Positions 27,684-36,531 of a stretch of DNA of 64,000 nt are shown piece after piece. A program made the translations under genes and the position numbers. Source of the stretch: Martinezella rhizogenes (GTDB taxonomy: Bacteria; Pseudomonadota; Alphaproteobacteria; Rhizobiales; Rhizobiaceae); assembly GCA_013322215.1 (NCBI GenBank), contig JAAMEZ010000014.1, positions 310,001-374,000 on the forward strand. The letters are read 5' to 3'. Numbering within the stretch: position 1 is the stretch's first letter; the number at the start of each line of letters is the position of its first letter. Below the pieces are notes generated by a model. The model made no database searches and was not told the origin of the DNA. It worked only from the letters and a program-made list of their open reading frames with translations.

Positions 27684-28303
27684 GTAAAATCAGGTCGCCG
27701 CTGCTGATGGATATGCCGGCGACCATCTCACCCCCAGCCGTCCGGGCCGGAGCGGGCACGGTCTGATGAGGCGTTGCGCAAGTTCGCAAATAGGTCCCGG
27801 GCTAGTCTGGCGTTGGGCACTGCGCCGGGCGGGTCTTTTCACAGACCGCACGCGAACCGGCAGGCCATCAGCGCGGCCCCTTCTTTTCCTTTGACAAGGC
27901 ATCTTCACGACTTCGCATAAGCCGACACTGGCCGATCGGAGCCGGCGCCGCACGATTCGCCTCATGCGCTTCCAATGTATAGTTTGTATGCAAAACTTAC
28001 TACTTTTGATGTTTTTGCCATAAATAATATACATCTGGTATGTTTATTAAGTATATCCTCCTAATATACTGGTAAAAATTATTAAGTTATTCTTAGTTTC
28101 TGCTGCATTTTTGCATCTGTGACGGATTTATGTCGAGAAATACATGGTGTCCAAGAATTATTATATTTCGATACATCGTCAGTCCCGATAGCGTGCCTGC
28201 ACGAAAGTCTTTCGGGCTTTCGACAAGAGGGAACGGCCGAATTGACGAACGTAGCGGATAGCCTCCGGCCGCGTTCTTATCCGGCAAATCGATTGGAGAA
28301 AAA
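27684..28303. other. Long intergenic leader region upstream of ropA
   Basis: Roughly 620 bp without a supported gene. The first 270 bp are GC-rich with several CG-rich inverted segments but no promoter-terminator pair that would prove an RNA. From about 27980 to 28170 the DNA is AT-rich and probably holds the ropA promoter. A 7-bp dyad AGTATAT-N7-ATATACT is at 28050-28070, and CGAAAG/CTTTCG is near 28200. The latter may be part of the 5' leader. Confidence 0.5.
28050..28070. promoter_or_regulatory. Inverted repeat in the ropA promoter region
   Basis: AGTATAT and ATATACT are separated by seven bases in an AT-rich stretch about 230 bp before the porin start. It could be an operator or simply AT-rich DNA. 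Low confidence. Confidence 0.35.
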
Positions 28304-29365
28304 ATGAATATCAAGAGCCTTCTTCTCGGCTCCGCTGCTGCGCTTGCAGTAGTATCCGGTGCTCACGCGGCTGACGCTGTTGTCGCTGCCGAGCCGGAGC
28401 CCCTGGAATATGTCCGTATCTGCGACGCATACGGTGCTGGCTACTTCTTCATTCCGGGCAGCGAAACCTGCCTCAAGATCGGCGGCAAGGTTCGTACCGA
28501 AGGTCAGTGGTACGATGCCTACAACCCGAGCGCTCGTTTCGGCACGAAGTGGCACACCCGCGCTGAGCTGCAGCTGCAGACGGCAACCGACACCGAATAC
28601 GGCCCGCTGAAGACCAACACCGAGCTGCGTTGGGACTGGAATGACGGCGGCGCTACCTCCACCAACCTGCTGCACGCCAGCATCAGCCTCGGCGGCTTCA
28701 CCGTTGGTAAGGAAGACTCGCAGTTCAACGTCTTCACCGGTTACGCCGGCGACGTCATCAACGACGACGTGGTCTATGACGGCCCGTACGAACTGAACCA
28801 GATCACCTACAACTACGACGCCGGCAACGGCTTCTCGGCTGTGATCTCGCTCGAAGACACGAACTCCGGTTCGGGCGCAACTGGCTCGAATGGCGAAGAC
28901 AGCTCGGATCACTACGCTCCTGACGTTGTCGCCGGTGCTGGCTTCAAGTCCGGCGCATGGGGCTTCAAGGTCGTCGGCGGTTACGACTCGATCGTTGAAG
29001 AAGGCGCCATCAAGGCTCGTGTCGACGCTGACTTCGGTGTCTTCTCGGCCTTCGTCATGGGCGGCTGGAATACCGATGGCTCCAAGCTCAACAAGTATGC
29101 CGGTGCAAACGGCGCTGGCGCTGCCTCCGGCATCGGCTGGGGCGACTGGGCACTCTGGGGCGGCGCAAGCGTTCCGATCAACGAAAAGCTGAAGTGGAAC
29201 TTCCAGGTCGCCTACACCGACTCGAAGATCTTCTCGGCAACCACGAACCTCAAGTTCAAGCCGGTCAAGAACCTTCTGGTCGAGCCGGAAGTTACCTACA
29301 CCAACTGGGACTCCATCAATCAGGACCAGTGGGCTGGTATCATCCGCTTCGAGCGTACGTTCTAA
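28304..29365 (+). CDS. ropA: Outer-membrane porin RopA (Omp2b family)
   Basis: Porin of 353 residues for passive entry of small solutes. Signal peptide about residues 1-22 (ends GAHAAD). The N-terminal constriction EYVRICDAYGAGYFFIPGSETCLKIGGKV, with two cysteines, is characteristic of the alphaproteobacterial porin family (RopA, Omp2a/b). The sequence is rich in alternating beta strands with G, N and W and ends in the outer-membrane signal RFERTF (final Phe). GGAGAAAAA precedes the ATG. It is highly expressed in rhizobia and its codon use looks strongly biased here. A terminator follows. Confidence 0.95.
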   Translation: MNIKSLLLGSAAALAVVSGAHAADAVVAAEPEPLEYVRICDAYGAGYFFIPGSETCLKIGGKVRTEGQWYDAYNPSARFGTKWHTRAELQLQTATDTEYGPLKTNTELRWDWNDGGATSTNLLHASISLGGFTVGKEDSQFNVFTGYAGDVINDDVVYDGPYELNQITYNYDAGNGFSAVISLEDTNSGSGATGSNGEDSSDHYAPDVVAGAGFKSGAWGFKVVGGYDSIVEEGAIKARVDADFGVFSAFVMGGWNTDGSKLNKYAGANGAGAASGIGWGDWALWGGASVPINEKLKWNFQVAYTDSKIFSATTNLKFKPVKNLLVEPEVTYTNWDSINQDQWAGIIRFERTF

Positions 29366-29397
29366 TCTGATCTGAACTAGACCTCCGATCAGAGACG

Positions 29398-29437
29398 GAA
29401 GAAGACCTGGTTTCCCTCCGGGTCTTCTTCTATTTCA
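29398..29437 (+). terminator. Terminator after ropA
   Basis: Stem GAAGAAGACC / GGTCTTCTTC, 10 bp, with a 13-base loop and a following TATTTCATT, 33 bp after the porin stop. Good intrinsic terminator. Confidence 0.85.
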
Positions 29438-29778
29438 TTGCAGCTGTATTTGGGCGATCATTCCAGGCCGCATGGCAGGCGAGCCCCAATCGCGCGACCG
29501 GATGGGTCACCGATGGGCCGATCCGACGATGATTCCGCCGGGCCTACGGCGGCGCAGCCACCGAACGGCTTGCGCGGCACCCTCTGACATTCGAAGGTCG
29601 ACTTTGGCGCCCCTGGCTTCGAATTTATCGACTTGTCGACGGTCGTCACACTCGCTTCACGCAAATGTTTCGAGAATCTTTCCCGAAGGAAAGCATCTGT
29701 CTGGTTGCCAAAAAACCATAATTGTTCCACCTAGATTATAGATTGAACATTTAACGTTGAGAATCGGGCCAAGACTTG
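29438..29778. other. Intergenic region ropA to prc
   Basis: About 340 bp. Short frames on both strands have no ribosome site or family-like sequence. The AT-rich part near 29710-29770 is the likely prc promoter. Confidence 0.4.
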
Positions 29779-31875
29779 ATGCGTACGAAATATGGTTTCC
29801 TCTGCCTGTTCCTGGCATTTGCCTCATCGGCTTATGCTCTGGAAGCCGGTTCACCGCCAGTTTTGACACCGCTGCCGCAGCAGGCGCAAGCCGCTCATTT
29901 GACAGCGCAATTCCTGCAGCGCTTCCACTATAAGCCCGTTCCCCTGGACGACGTCCTGTCCGCCAGGATCATGAATCGCTTCATCAAGTCCCTCGATCCG
30001 GATCGTGTCATCTTTCTGCAGAGCGATATCGACAAGTTCATGGCGGGCAGCACCAAGATCGATGACGCCATCAATCAGGAAGACCTGAATATCCCGTTTT
30101 CCATTTTCAATGTGTACGAGCAGCGTGTCGTCGACCGCATGACCTATGCGCGCAGCCTGCTCAATCAGAAGTTCGATTTCACCACCAAGGAAGACTACTC
30201 GCTTGTGCGCGACAAGGAGCCCTGGCCACAAACCGAAGCGGAAAGCAACGATCTCTGGCGCAAGCGCGTCAAGAACGACTGGCTGCGTTTGAAGCTTGCC
30301 GGCAAGGATGATGCCGCCATTCGCGATACGCTCGACAAGCGCTACGAAAACTCCCTCGAGCGCGCCTATAAGTACAAAAACGACGATGTCTTCCAGACAT
30401 TCATGGACGCCTATACGACGTCCGTCGACCCGCATACCGATTATTTCGGCGCGACCGCCTCGGCCGAGTTCGATATTTCGATGAAACTCTCGCTGGTCGG
30501 TATCGGCGCGGTCCTGCAGGAAAGGGACGACTATACCACGATCCGCGAACTGGTCGCTGGCGGCCCGGCACAACTGTCCGGCAAACTTGCGGTCGGCGAT
30601 CGCATCATCGGCGTCGGTCAAGGCGAGAACGGTCCGATAAAGGAAGTCGTCGGCACGCGACTCGATGAAATCGTGCAGATGATCCGCGGCGCCAAGGGCT
30701 CGGTCGTGCGCCTTGACATTTTGCCTGGTGATGCCGGGCCGGATGGCAAGCATCACATCATCAGTCTCGTGCGTGACAAGATCAGCCTCGACAAACAGGC
30801 TGCCAAGCAGACGATCCTGTCGGTGAAAGACGGCAATACGACGCGCAGGATCGGTGTGATCACGCTGCCGGCTTTCTATGAAGATTTCGAAGCGCGGCGC
30901 AAGGGCGACAAGGATTACCGCAGCGCCAGCCGCGACGTCGCCAAGCTTCTCGGTGAATTGAAGCAGGAGAAGGTCGATGGCGTCCTGATCGACCTGCGCA
31001 ACAATGGCGGCGGCTCGCTGGCCGAAGCGATCGACCTGACGGGCCTGTTCGTCGGCAAGGGTCCGGTCGTCCAGCAGCGCGATGCAGGCGGCGAGGTAGA
31101 GGTCGAGAGCGATGATCTTGCCGCCCCGGCCTGGACCGGCCCGGTCGGCGTGCTGATCAATCGCGGCTCGGCATCGGCCTCCGAGATCTTTGCCGCAGCG
31201 ATCCAGGATTACGGTCGCGGCGTCATCATCGGCGAGCCGAGCTTCGGCAAGGGCACGGTGCAGACAGTAGTCAATCTCGATCAGGTCGCCCATAATGCCA
31301 AGCCGAAATTCGGCGAGCTGAAACTGACGGTCGCTCAATTCTTCCGCGTCAACGGCGGTACGACGCAGTTGCGCGGCGTGACGCCGGATATCAGCCTGCC
31401 GGGACTTTCCGACCTCAAGACCTTTGGCGAGTCGAGCTACGACAATGCGCTGCCGTGGACACAGGTAAAACCCGCGAACTACAAGCCCTGGGGTGACATC
31501 CAGGCGCTGCTGCCGCAATTGCAAAGTCGCCATGACACGCGAGTGAAGGATGATCCGGAATACCAGCGTTTCGTGGAAGACGTCACCACGCTGAGGGACC
31601 AGCGCGACAAGAAGGTCATATCCCTCAACGAAGCTGAACGCCGCAACGAGCTGACTGCCCAGGCAAACCGTCTCAAGTCGCGCGGACAGGTAAATGATGG
31701 CATCGATACCGGCGAAGATGATGGCCTGCAGGCCAATGAGCGCAGCCTGAGCGCCGATATCGCCATCGAAAAAGCCCGCAAGAACGCAAAGGATATCCTG
31801 CAGAACGAGGCGGCCTCCATCGTTGCCGACGAGGCGGACCTGCAGGCCGGCATGTCGCGGGCCGCGGCAAAATAG
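29779..31875 (+). CDS. C-terminal processing protease Tsp/Prc (S41)
   Basis: Periplasmic tail-specific protease of 698 residues. Signal peptide residues 1-20 (ends AYALEAG). An N-terminal helical region extends to about 230. The PDZ domain is at about 240-325 (GIGAVLQERDDYTTI), the S41 catalytic core at about 355-520 with SASASE (464-469) and lysine 491 in SFGKGT, and the C-terminal DUF3340-like tail with charged helices ends at 698. This long layout is that of E. coli Prc (about 680 residues), not of the short CtpA (about 440). It trims or degrades envelope proteins. Start at ATG 29779 rather than TTG 29776. Confidence 0.93.
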   Translation: MRTKYGFLCLFLAFASSAYALEAGSPPVLTPLPQQAQAAHLTAQFLQRFHYKPVPLDDVLSARIMNRFIKSLDPDRVIFLQSDIDKFMAGSTKIDDAINQEDLNIPFSIFNVYEQRVVDRMTYARSLLNQKFDFTTKEDYSLVRDKEPWPQTEAESNDLWRKRVKNDWLRLKLAGKDDAAIRDTLDKRYENSLERAYKYKNDDVFQTFMDAYTTSVDPHTDYFGATASAEFDISMKLSLVGIGAVLQERDDYTTIRELVAGGPAQLSGKLAVGDRIIGVGQGENGPIKEVVGTRLDEIVQMIRGAKGSVVRLDILPGDAGPDGKHHIISLVRDKISLDKQAAKQTILSVKDGNTTRRIGVITLPAFYEDFEARRKGDKDYRSASRDVAKLLGELKQEKVDGVLIDLRNNGGGSLAEAIDLTGLFVGKGPVVQQRDAGGEVEVESDDLAAPAWTGPVGVLINRGSASASEIFAAAIQDYGRGVIIGEPSFGKGTVQTVVNLDQVAHNAKPKFGELKLTVAQFFRVNGGTTQLRGVTPDISLPGLSDLKTFGESSYDNALPWTQVKPANYKPWGDIQALLPQLQSRHDTRVKDDPEYQRFVEDVTTLRDQRDKKVISLNEAERRNELTAQANRLKSRGQVNDGIDTGEDDGLQANERSLSADIAIEKARKNAKDILQNEAASIVADEADLQAGMSRAAAK

Positions 31876-31908
31876 TCACGAAGTTGCATCGTGCGCTCAC
31901 GGCCGGTG

Positions 31909-31936
31909 GGTCGACGTCACCGCCGTGACGTCGACC
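31909..31936. terminator. 12-bp perfect stem-loop after prc
   Basis: GGTCGACGTCAC and GTGACGTCGACC with loop CGCC, 33 bp after the prc stop. Very stable, but no T-run follows, so it is either a rho-assisted terminator, a 3'-end protector or a protein site. Confidence 0.6.
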
Positions 31937-32182
31937 GGCTCGCTGGCTGCGGGTGCACAGGGCCGTGGCCAGAGCAGAATACTGAAACGTGTGGACAGTT
32001 TTCGGGCGGCCTCCTGCTCTATTTCTTTGATTTCAGAGCGAATTCAGAATTTAGACCGAATAAACCTGAAATCATCCGGTCCCAGGCCCTCAGCTACATT
32101 TCAGCTAGCCGTTGTAAGTTAAATGCGTGCGAATACTTGCGCCCCCAACAAAGTGTCGCACGAGGCGCCGATAAGGCTCTCT

Positions 32183-32210
32183 GCTCTGCCTCACGACAAT
32201 GAGGCAGAGC
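32183..32210. terminator. 11-bp stem-loop, TTCC-rich flank
   Basis: GCTCTGCCTCA and TGAGGCAGAGC with a six-base loop, followed by TTCCTTGTCT. It resembles a weak terminator. No gene ends nearby, so it may end an unannotated transcript or be part of the YigZ leader. Confidence 0.45.
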
Positions 32211-32408
32211 TTCCTTGTCTGGATTACGCTTGGCGAGCTTTGGCTTCGCCATCGAAGGCGTTGGATACCCTTCGTCGGCCATCTCAATTCACCCTGGTAA
32301 AGGCGGCAGGACTGGTCTCATTTCACCCCCACAGCGCGCCACCGCATGTCTTTCCGGACGGCGGCGACTGCCTCTTCGCATAGAGCGTGAAATTGGCTAA
32401 GAGGCCAT

Positions 32409-32993
32409 ATGTTTGAGCTTGTTTCGATCGCCACCGCCAATCAGGACGTCAAGCGAAGCCGGTTCGTTGCGACGGCCGCTCCGATTGCCGATATCGAGGC
32501 TGCTAAGGCATTTGTCGCACAGCACTCGGTCATGGATGCCAATCATAATTGCTGGGCTTGGCGCATCGGACAGAACTATCGCTTCAGCGACGATGGCGAG
32601 CCGAGCGGCACGGCCGGCAAGCCGATCCTCCAGGCCATCGACGGCTTCGAATTGGACATGGTGGTGATCGTCGTGACACGCTGGTTCGGCGGCACGCTGT
32701 TGGGCGCTGGCGGATTGATCCGTGCTTATGGCGGCACTGCCGCAATATGCCTGCAAGGTGCGGAGAAAAGAGAAATACTCCCAACCGTTGCGGCAACGAT
32801 CGATGTGCAGTTCTCACATCTTGCTCTCGTAAAAGCGAAACTTCTCGCCGAGACAGGCGTGCAGCTTCTGGAGGAACGCTTCACCGAATCCGGAGCCGTG
32901 CTCGGTGTGACCATAGCGGCCTCGATTGTCGAACGGGTCATTGACAATATCCAGGATCTCACAAGCGGTCGAGCTACTGTCAAATTGGATTGA
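32409..32993 (+). CDS. YigZ/IMPACT-family protein
   Basis: Two-domain protein of 194 residues. The N-terminal half has the signature SRFVATAAPI..., HNCWAWRIG, and FSDDGEPSGTAGKPIL, and the C-terminal half has VTRWFGGTLLGAGGLIRAYGG, all nearly invariant in the family. Function is poorly defined; the eukaryotic relative IMPACT controls translation under stress, and bacterial YigZ proteins bind nucleic acid in vitro. It stands alone between a non-coding region and an MFS gene. Confidence 0.92.
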   Translation: MFELVSIATANQDVKRSRFVATAAPIADIEAAKAFVAQHSVMDANHNCWAWRIGQNYRFSDDGEPSGTAGKPILQAIDGFELDMVVIVVTRWFGGTLLGAGGLIRAYGGTAAICLQGAEKREILPTVAATIDVQFSHLALVKAKLLAETGVQLLEERFTESGAVLGVTIAASIVERVIDNIQDLTSGRATVKLD

Positions 32994-33060
32994 TCGGAGC
33001 ACTCAGAAATGCGCAGAACGATGATACTCTCCTGTCCCAGTGATCGATGAGGACAGGCAA

Positions 33061-34350
33061 TCAATCACCAGAGAATACAACGCCCCGAGATGACACCGGC
33101 ACTGAAGCGGCCACGCGCAGCATGCCGTGAAATCCAACCCAAAGCGCAATCGACCCGAGCGCGAAGCTGCCGAGGATCATGAACATCGCGCCATAGCCGA
33201 TCTCCTGCGCCAGCCAGCCGCCGATCGCCGGGCTCAGTGATGCGCCGACCCCTTGCATGGTCATGACGACGCCTTGGCCGACATTGATTCGGCCGGTTCC
33301 GTTCAGGATGCGGGCGACGAGCGTTGGCACGGCAACGCTCTGCAGACCCGCGCCGATACCATCGAGAACCTGAACGGGATAGACACCCCAGGATGTGATC
33401 AGATGCGCCGCGACGAAGCCGCGGATCGGCAAGGAGACGAACGAGATCAGCAGCACGAGCCATTGCCCTCGCCGTTCCGCCATATGCATGGCGATCAAGG
33501 AGGTGACGATCATCGTGCCCTGCGCCACCACCACGGTCAGGGCGACGAAACCCGCGGGATCGGCCTGACCGGCGGAGACGACAGCCAGCCCGAACAGCGG
33601 CAGCATCGCGCCGTTGCCAAGATGAAACAATGCAAGCGCACCGGCCAGGATGAGCAAGGGCTTCGATTCGGCAAGCACTTTGAAGCCGCTCGGTTTGCGG
33701 TGTTTGGCAGGCTCCGCCTCGCCCAGCGGATCGACGGCGGCAAGGGTCGCACCACGTGCTTCATCATCGTCGATCGCATCGGGCGGGATCATCAGCACGG
33801 AAATGATGGTCAGCACGCCGAAGACGGCTGATAGCCAGAATACGGCGGTAAGCCCGAACATCCAGCCGAGCCATCCCGACAGTCCAGCGCCGACCAGATT
33901 GCCGGCATGATTGAATGCCTGATTGTAACCATTCTGCCGATTGAAGCCCGCCTGCCGGACAATGCCAAGAGTGATGCCATTGAGAGCAGGCCCGATCACG
34001 GCGCCGGCAATAGCGGTCGCAACCTGCGACAGCGCCACGACCCAGAAGAGCTGCGACACCAATATGATCATCGAGGCAAGGACGGTGCAGATGCCAAGCA
34101 CAATCACGCATGTGCGCTTGTGCGTCGTCTCATCGATGAAGGCTCCGGCGGGAGCCATCATCACCATGCCCGCAATCCCGCCGATCGTCATGACGGAGCC
34201 GATCGATCCGCTTTGCCAGCCATGGGCGACGAGGAAAACCCCGAGGAAGGGTCCGATACCCGCCTGCACATCGGCCATGAAGAAATTCAGAAATCCAAGT
34301 GGGATGAGAGCTCGGGCTTGATGCCGGTCGAGGGGAGATGAGCGCGACAA
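33061..34350 (-). CDS. MFS transporter
   Basis: Twelve-segment transporter of 429 residues. The loop after TM2 has APAGAFIDETTHKRTCV, the MFS signature, and TM5 has GLSGWLGWMFGL. The start is a TTG at 34350, as no in-frame ATG lies before TM1; this makes the start uncertain. It has a short C-terminal tail. It lies next to a VOC protein and a LysR regulator, but on the opposite strand to the regulator. Likely drug or metabolite efflux. Confidence 0.85.
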   Translation of the reverse strand: MSRSSPLDRHQARALIPLGFLNFFMADVQAGIGPFLGVFLVAHGWQSGSIGSVMTIGGIAGMVMMAPAGAFIDETTHKRTCVIVLGICTVLASMIILVSQLFWVVALSQVATAIAGAVIGPALNGITLGIVRQAGFNRQNGYNQAFNHAGNLVGAGLSGWLGWMFGLTAVFWLSAVFGVLTIISVLMIPPDAIDDDEARGATLAAVDPLGEAEPAKHRKPSGFKVLAESKPLLILAGALALFHLGNGAMLPLFGLAVVSAGQADPAGFVALTVVVAQGTMIVTSLIAMHMAERRGQWLVLLISFVSLPIRGFVAAHLITSWGVYPVQVLDGIGAGLQSVAVPTLVARILNGTGRINVGQGVVMTMQGVGASLSPAIGGWLAQEIGYGAMFMILGSFALGSIALWVGFHGMLRVAASVPVSSRGVVFSGD

Positions 34351-34432
34351 GTGACAACCATATGGTTCCTGAAATCGTCAAATGAAAAGCACTGGACGGC
34401 AAAAGGTTCCCATATGTTTAGAGAGGCGTGGC

Positions 34433-34876
34433 CTATGCCTGCGCTCCCAGCTGCCCCGTCGTGAACGCGATTTCCTGGCCGAAGGACAATTCGAGCGTAT
34501 TGCCATCGGGATCGGCAATATAGGTCCAGCAACCGACGGGAGGGCCGTCGTCCCGGGGCTTGGATCTCAATATGCCCCGGCGCTCGGCTTCGTTGGCTTG
34601 CCGCAGCACCTCCTCGTGCGTGGAGCAGGCGATGCCGAGATGTCCAAAGGGTCCCAGTGGCGTATCTTGGAGGCTGTGCGATGCGACGAGAACGAGCGCA
34701 AACGGGCGCAAGCCGTCCACCATCCATGCGACCGCGTCCAGCGGTGCCTTTGCGTCCCGGCGATGGATCACCTGAAGACCGGCAAATTCCTCGTAGAAGG
34801 CAATGCTCCTGTCGAGATCGCGCACGAGCAGTGCGACATGGGATAATCCCAGATCCGTGTTTGTTGATTGGCTCAT
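34433..34876 (-). CDS. VOC (glyoxalase/bleomycin-resistance fold) protein
   Basis: Metal-dependent VOC-superfamily protein of 147 residues from ATG 34876, which has AAGGAG upstream. The paired beta-alpha-beta-beta-beta units are visible: LSHVALLVRDLDRSIAFYEEFAGLQVI, with His at about position 12, and PFGHLGIACSTHEEV. The end YIADPDGNTLELSFGQEI contains the usual D-P-x-G-N and Glu ligand. It is divergent from a LysR gene. Enzymatic, antibiotic-binding or dioxygenase roles cannot be told apart. Confidence 0.88.
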   Translation of the reverse strand: MSQSTNTDLGLSHVALLVRDLDRSIAFYEEFAGLQVIHRRDAKAPLDAVAWMVDGLRPFALVLVASHSLQDTPLGPFGHLGIACSTHEEVLRQANEAERRGILRSKPRDDGPPVGCWTYIADPDGNTLELSFGQEIAFTTGQLGAQA

Positions 34877-34935
34877 GGTCAATTCTCCTTTCCTTTTCAG
34901 TCTGAAGCATTGATACTGAGAATGGAAATCGAGAT

Positions 34936-34951
34936 ATGATATAAAAATCAT
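34936..34951. promoter_or_regulatory. Candidate LysR operator before VOC and LysR genes
   Basis: ATGAT-N6-ATCAT dyad whose last bases overlap the LysR start codon. It is an AT-rich repeat in the 73-bp divergent region. It might be an autoregulatory LysR site. Confidence 0.4.
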
Positions 34952-35870
34952 GCACGAAATGAATAATGTCGCCGCCTCGGACTTGAACCTTCTGCTCGTC
35001 CTGGAGGCGTTGCTTGAGGAGCGTCACGTCTCGCGCGCGGCTCTGCGGCTCAATCGCTCGCAACCGGCCGTCAGCCACGCACTGGCAAGGCTGAGGGATA
35101 TCTTCAACGATCCATTACTGGTGAGAGGCGGCGATGGGATGCAGCCGACGGCACGAGCGCTGCAGCTCGCCGAGCCGCTGTCGGAAGCCCTTGCGCTCGT
35201 GCGCTCCCTGGTGGAACAGCCACTATTCGATATCAGGCGGACCGAGCGCCTTTTCCGCCTGTCGCTATCGGACTATGGCGCCGCCATTCTCCTGCCGGCC
35301 CTTGTCTCGCGGCTGAGGCAATGCGCCCCGCTCGTCGATCTCACCGTCGTCTCCTATGGCAGGGAGAAAGCTCTTGCCACCTTGACGGATGGCGAGCTCG
35401 ACCTTGCCGTCGGCGTCTATCCGACATTGAAACAGCCGAGTCATCGCGATCTCAACAGCACGCTATTGTTCAAGGAGAGCTTCGCCTGCCTGGTGGATGC
35501 GAAGTCCGCACCTGCGCCCCTGGACCTCACCGGCTATCTGTCGCGGCCTCATGTTCAGGTTTCCGTTGCGCTGCAGGACAGCAGCGAGATCGATGCAGCA
35601 CTCTTGCGACTGGGTCACAAGCGCCGGATCGCCGTTCAGATTCCACATTGGTCGACCGCACCGGATCTCGTACGCGGCACCGATCTCATATTGACCGCGG
35701 CACGACGCAGCATAGAACATTTGTCGGACCAGGGTCTTCTATGTCTTGACGTGCCCTTCGCCCTGCCGAGCTTTCCCTTCGTCCAGACCTGGCATCGTCG
35801 CCGCGATCGGGATGCGGCGCATCGTTGGCTCCGCGGGCAGATCGAGGACTTGGTGCGGCAGGCGACATGA
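34950..35870 (+). CDS. LysR-family transcriptional regulator
   Basis: Regulator of 306 residues. Winged helix: DLNLLLVLEALLEERHVSRAALRLNRSQPAVSHALARLRDIFNDPLL, with recognition helix near residues 33-48. Substrate-binding domain from about residue 90 (LFRLSLSDYGAAILLPALV). ATG 34950 is used; ATG 34959 is an alternative. The neighbouring VOC gene is divergent and is its likely target. Effector unknown. Confidence 0.9.
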   Translation: MHEMNNVAASDLNLLLVLEALLEERHVSRAALRLNRSQPAVSHALARLRDIFNDPLLVRGGDGMQPTARALQLAEPLSEALALVRSLVEQPLFDIRRTERLFRLSLSDYGAAILLPALVSRLRQCAPLVDLTVVSYGREKALATLTDGELDLAVGVYPTLKQPSHRDLNSTLLFKESFACLVDAKSAPAPLDLTGYLSRPHVQVSVALQDSSEIDAALLRLGHKRRIAVQIPHWSTAPDLVRGTDLILTAARRSIEHLSDQGLLCLDVPFALPSFPFVQTWHRRRDRDAAHRWLRGQIEDLVRQAT

Positions 35871-36019
35871 AACGCAGGCGCTAGACCTCTGGATCAAGTC
35901 GAAAGGCAAGTTCATTCGGATCGGCCCCTTTCGGTGTAAAGCCGGCAATGTACACGCTTGTCCGACCCGGATCACCGACGGATAAGCTCCACAATATTGT
36001 CGAAGGTCTCCACGCAGCT

Positions 36020-36190
36020 AAAAAAGAGAAGGATTCGGAGGGAAAGCCGAATCCTTCTCGTCTTGATCGGAGGTCAACCGATCGGGGTGGGCAGCCGCAT
36101 CGGATTGGAACGATGGGCTGCTGCTACCGACACAATGTGTCGGATGCCGGTCGGACGCGGACGTTTGAAAACGTCCTCTCGTCCGTGCTT
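36020..36190 (-). ncRNA. Candidate structured small RNA, about 170 nt
   Basis: Read on the minus strand. A sigma-70-type promoter lies at 36197-36225, and the region downstream folds into five successive hairpins: 36159-36175 (7 bp, UUCA loop), 36127-36143 (7 bp), 36091-36121 (11 bp, one bulged base), 36065-36083 (6 bp), and a terminator of 13 bp at 36026-36059. That terminator is followed by six T in the RNA sense. The pyrimidine-rich loops (UUGACCU, CUUUCCCU) could bind ribosome sites of mRNAs. No ORF with a ribosome site fits either strand. The family is not identified. Confidence 0.72.
36026..36059 (-). terminator. Intrinsic terminator of the small RNA
   Basis: Stem GAGAAGGATTCGG / CCGAATCCTTCTC, 13 bp with an eight-base loop. 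On the minus strand it is followed by six T (positions 36025-36020). Strongest terminator in this part of the window, and no protein gene on that strand ends here. Confidence 0.88.
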
Positions 36191-36196
36191 GGCTCC

Positions 36197-36225
36197 TATA
36201 TACATACATTCGGTATGTTTGACAA
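36197..36225 (-). promoter_or_regulatory. Promoter of the small RNA, with a dyad in the spacer
   Basis: On the minus strand, TTGTCA (36225-36220) and TATATA (36202-36197) with a spacer of exactly 17 bp. The spacer holds an inverted repeat ACATAC-N5-GTATGT (36202-36218), a possible repressor site. Start of transcription is expected near 36190. Confidence 0.75.
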
Positions 36226-36531
36226 CCAATTCGATGCGGATTAAGGCAGCATCTGGAAAAAAATTGTTGTTGGTACTTGGCACGGCATTCATATTCCCGC
36301 AGCCATAGGCAGTTATTTGACTAGGCGGATTCGCCCAGCGTAATACGGAAGCGCTGAACGCGACGAACGACGAGGATGCTTGACGACCTGGCTACCCAAG
36401 GAATGATATCTGGTAAATCAGATCTGCCCTCGAGATGCCGCCCCCTTGAAATCTTACTGAAAACGATTGTGCCGTCGCGACATCTATGACATGGCGCGTG
36501 CGACGATAGTGGCAATCGCACGGAGAACCGG
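36226..36531. other. Intergenic region before the glycosyltransferase gene
   Basis: About 300 bp between the small-RNA promoter and the GT39-type gene. It should hold the promoter of the rightward gene. Several short frames are present without start signals. No operator repeat stands out. Confidence 0.4.

Larger units (their letters stand above)
31876..32408. other. Intergenic region prc to YigZ gene
   Basis: About 530 bp with no supported gene. It holds two strong dyads: a 12-bp perfect inverted repeat with a four-base loop at 31909-31936, and an 11-bp stem-loop at 32183-32210. Several short frames exist but none has a start signal. The YigZ ribosome site AGAGG is at the end. Confidence 0.55.

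Noticed and set aside
27690..28034. Basic 114-codon minus-strand frame and possible GC-rich RNA upstream of ropA
   Set aside because: The frame is arginine-rich shadow-like sequence with no ribosome site; I found no promoter-terminator pair to support an RNA.
29458..29741. Frames on both strands between ropA and prc
   Set aside because: No start signals; amino-acid content is random-looking.
36018..36308. Short frames on both strands over the small-RNA candidate
   Set aside because: They lack Shine-Dalgarno sequences and conflict with the promoter-hairpin-terminator arrangement.
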